A stretch of 8,864 bases of DNA from contig JASLFF010000591.1 in assembly GCA_030150795.1 (NCBI GenBank), positions 1-8,864 on the forward strand, given 5' to 3'. Origin of the DNA: Terriglobales bacterium (GTDB lineage: Bacteria; Acidobacteriota; Terriglobia; Terriglobales; Gp1-AA117). The stretch's first letter is position 1. Every line of letters starts with the position of its first letter. Shown one piece after another: positions 6,554 to 8,864 of the stretch. The translations under genes and the position numbers were made by a program. The notes under the pieces are model-generated. The model was not told where the DNA came from. It ran no database searches and saw nothing but the letters and a program-made list of their open reading frames with translations.

Positions 6554-6588
6554 GACGAAGCCAGGACCTACGGGGTGTTTAGAGACGC

Positions 6589-8864
6589 TTAAGCTGCCGG
6601 CCTCAGCGACTCGGACCTTGCTGGAAAACGCTTTCCTGCTTCCAGTAAAGAAGCTGCATCCCTGGTGCCGAACAGGCGAATGAGCCCAGCAATGACTCCC
6701 GTCCATCCTGTCTGGTGACTTGCGCCAATGCCCGCGCCGTTGTCGCCATGGAAGTATTCGTAAAAGAGAAGGCAGTCGCGCCAGTAGGGATCGTTCTGAA
6801 ATTTTTCTGTGCCTCCAAATACCGGCCGGTGTCCCTGCTGGTCTCGCAAAAAGATGCTTGTCAATCGGTCAGTGATCTCGTGCGCGACTTCAAAGAGGTT
6901 CATCGATTTTCCTGAGCCAGTCGGACATTCCACTTTGAAATTCTCGCCATAGTACAAGTAGAACTGCAGCAATGCCCGTATGAGTAGCACGTTCATGGGC
7001 ATCCAGATGGGGCCGCGCCAATTGGAGTTGCCGCCAAACATTCCGGTATTTGATTCTGCAGGCAGATAATCAACCTGGTATTCCTGGCCGCCATAGCTCA
7101 ACTTATAAGGATGCTCCAGATGGAAACGTGACAGGGCACGAATTCCATAAGGCGCCAGGAATTCGTTTTCATCCAGCATTTTCGCCAGCATGCGGCGAAG
7201 CCTCTCAGGATTGACCAGGGCCAGAATCCCGCGTTGGTTTATGCCAAAATGCCCGGGGCCGGTGGGATGAATCGTCCCCAGCAATTGGGGCATGTGCTTC
7301 AGCCGCTGCTGAAGATCTTGCATTGCCAGCGGGATTTTCTCTCTTTGATCGGGTTCAATCACCGTGGTTGCGCACATGGGCAGCAACCCGACAACAGACC
7401 TTACCTTGAGCCGCGCGGAAGTGCCGTCAGGCAGGCGCAGCAGATCGTAATAAAATCCGTCTTCTTCGTCCCATAAGCCGTCTTGGCCCGGACGGTTGAT
7501 GGCGGCTGCAATCCACAGGAAATGCTCGACAAACTTCAGGCAAAATTCCTGGTAGAGAGGATCGGCATCTGCTAGCTCTATCGCGATCTCGCACATATTT
7601 TGGCAATAGAACGCCATCCATGCCGTTCCATCCGCTTGCTCAAGGTATCCTCCGCCCGGAAGGCCTGCACTCCGGTCAAAGATCCCAATGTTGTCCAATC
7701 CCAGGAATCCGCCTTCAAAAACGTTCTTGCCAAAACGGTCTTTGCGATTGACCCACCAGGTGAAATTAATGACGAGCTTATGAAAGATCCGCTTGAGAAA
7801 GTCGCGGTCGCCCACACCATCCTCTGCCTTCTGCAAATTATGCAGAAAGATGGTCGCCCAGGCATGCACGGGCGGGTTCACATCACTGAAATTCCATTCG
7901 TAGGCCGGCATCTGGCCATTTGGATGAAGATAGAGAGCGCCTACCATCAGTTCGAGTTGCCGCTTAGAAAAATCCGGGTCTACCAGCGAGAGCGGCAGTG
8001 TATGAAAAGCCAGGTCCCATGCGGCATACCATGGATACTCCCATTTGTCCGGCATGGAGATAATGTCATGATTGAGCATGTGAAACCATTGCTTGTTGCG
8101 TGAATCGCGGCTGTTGGGCGCCATCGGGGTCGCGCTGCGCTCTTCCAGCCATTGGTCAACATCAAAGTCATAGTACTGTTTGCTCCATAGCATGCCCGCA
8201 AACGCCTGGCGCATCACCATGCTTTTGTCCCAACCAATGGTGTCCGGGATAATTCGAGAATAAAACTCATCGGCTTCCCGTATCCGGCTCTCCATAACAT
8301 TGTCAAATTGCTTTCCAAACGGGTCCTTGGGTTTAGGAGTCGATTCTCGCAGTTTCTGGGGAGCGGTTCCGGTCAGGCGCAAACGAATGGTTTCTTGTTT
8401 CCCGGCCTCTATTGTTAGTTGGTAATGCGCCGCAACCTTGGTCCCTAGATGTTCGGGGTTGACGGCACCTGCTCTTCCTCTCACTATGAACTCGTTGATT
8501 CCATCTTTCACGTATGGGGTGGGATTTGCCGTGCCGAAAATACGCTGGTTGTTGGTTTCATTTTCAGTAAAAAGAAGCTCCGGCCTCCCCTCACAATACA
8601 AGAACATGTGTCCTAGCTCGAGGTTGAAAGCCGTTGCGACGCTTGCTCCTGCTACAGGTTCGTCCTGACGAATCGCGGGACGGGCGTCGGTTTTTCCCTT
8701 AGACCATGTGTTGCGAAACCACAATGTAGGCAGGATTGTGACTGGTGCGGTCTCTGGCCCCCGGTTCCAAACCGTGATTTTGATCTCGATATCGCTGGGT
8801 GATTCTTTTGCATATTCCACAAAAACATCAAAATACCGGTCGTCGGCAAATATGCCGGTGTCCA
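6589..8864 (-). CDS. GH63/MGH1-like glycoside hydrolase ('glucosidase'), N-terminus cut off
   Basis: The frame is open from the right edge (first full codon GAC at 8862) to a TAA at 6591-6589, giving 757 residues. The codons before the GTG at 8818-8820 read DTGIFADDRYFDVF, in keeping with the family, so that GTG is internal and the true start lies outside. The visible part begins with the end of a beta-rich N-terminal domain (TVWNRGP, LWFRNTWS). An (alpha/alpha)6-type catalytic region follows: YAAWDLAFHTLPL near 8014-8019, whose Asp is the likely general acid by analogy with GH63 enzymes; SNTGMFGGNSNWRGPIWMP near 7000-7055; and HGDNGAGIGASHQTGWTG at 6700-6753. I cannot assign the catalytic base. 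Such proteins are annotated glucosidase or mannosyl-oligosaccharide glucosidase-like, and would release glucose from an alpha-glucoside or glycan. The exact substrate is not visible. No frameshift is seen. Confidence 0.8.
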   Translation of the reverse strand, partial: DTGIFADDRYFDVFVEYAKESPSDIEIKITVWNRGPETAPVTILPTLWFRNTWSKGKTDARPAIRQDEPVAGASVATAFNLELGHMFLYCEGRPELLFTENETNNQRIFGTANPTPYVKDGINEFIVRGRAGAVNPEHLGTKVAAHYQLTIEAGKQETIRLRLTGTAPQKLRESTPKPKDPFGKQFDNVMESRIREADEFYSRIIPDTIGWDKSMVMRQAFAGMLWSKQYYDFDVDQWLEERSATPMAPNSRDSRNKQWFHMLNHDIISMPDKWEYPWYAAWDLAFHTLPLSLVDPDFSKRQLELMVGALYLHPNGQMPAYEWNFSDVNPPVHAWATIFLHNLQKAEDGVGDRDFLKRIFHKLVINFTWWVNRKDRFGKNVFEGGFLGLDNIGIFDRSAGLPGGGYLEQADGTAWMAFYCQNMCEIAIELADADPLYQEFCLKFVEHFLWIAAAINRPGQDGLWDEEDGFYYDLLRLPDGTSARLKVRSVVGLLPMCATTVIEPDQREKIPLAMQDLQQRLKHMPQLLGTIHPTGPGHFGINQRGILALVNPERLRRMLAKMLDENEFLAPYGIRALSRFHLEHPYKLSYGGQEYQVDYLPAESNTGMFGGNSNWRGPIWMPMNVLLIRALLQFYLYYGENFKVECPTGSGKSMNLFEVAHEITDRLTSIFLRDQQGHRPVFGGTEKFQNDPYWRDCLLFYEYFHGDNGAGIGASHQTGWTGVIAGLIRLFGTRDAASLLEAGKRFPARSESLRPAA

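Larger units (their letters stand above)
6161..6588. other. Intergenic region between the glycoside hydrolase and the kinase gene
   Basis: This 428-base region separates two minus-strand genes. The right end holds a hairpin with a T-rich tract after the hydrolase (6491-6553), which suggests that the two genes are separate transcription units. The left end holds the kinase ribosome-binding site at 6167-6174 and an A/T run, TATATATAT, at 6223-6231. That run could be part of a -10 element for the kinase about 65 bases before its start, although no good -35 is seen at standard spacing. Between about 6240 and 6490 I see no gene or other structure. Confidence 0.55.

Noticed and set aside
7600..8103. 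A 167-codon plus-strand frame inside the glycoside hydrolase gene
   Set aside because: It is antisense to a well-conserved enzyme frame and has no recognisable features.
8818..8820. GTG as the start codon of the glycoside hydrolase
   Set aside because: The frame stays open to the window edge and the upstream codons encode residues that fit the family, so the gene is truncated by the edge rather than starting here.

Overview
The window looks like chromosomal DNA from a soil bacterium, most likely an acidobacterium. That placement is an inference from protein style: receiver-MEDS fusions, a MASE1 kinase and a bacterial GH63-like 'glucosidase'. No marker gene confirms it.

Layout. (1) 1-183, plus strand: the last 60 codons of glucose-6-phosphate dehydrogenase (zwf), cut by the left edge. 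(2) 558-4470, plus strand: three paralogous genes in a row. Each encodes a NarL-type receiver domain joined to a C-terminal MEDS domain, with no DNA-binding domain. Their starts are 1433 and 1448 bases apart, and the gaps between them also share sequence, so the array arose by tandem duplication of a unit of about 1.44 kb. (3) 4514-6160, minus strand: a membrane histidine kinase with a MASE1 sensor, a HisKA_3 dimerisation/phosphoacceptor domain and a HATPase domain. It converges on the third receiver gene with only 43 bases between them. (4) 6589-8864, minus strand: a large glycoside hydrolase of the GH63/MGH1-like type, cut at its N-terminus by the right edge. It is followed by a hairpin and T-rich tract that looks like an intrinsic terminator.

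How the parts may work together. The two flanking genes handle glucose: one releases it or trims glucosides, the other feeds glucose-6-phosphate into the pentose phosphate pathway. Between them lies a signalling block of one membrane kinase and three single-output receivers. The kinase is of the class that normally pairs with NarL-type regulators, and these receivers are NarL-like but carry MEDS where the LuxR-type helix-turn-helix would be. The simplest model is one kinase and three receivers acting through ligand or protein binding rather than DNA binding. This is inference.

The most noteworthy observations are the array itself, the mosaic DNA similarity among its copies (a sign of gene conversion), the shared upstream block, and the non-ATG start codons in all three copies. 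I found no tRNA, rRNA, CRISPR array or insertion sequence.
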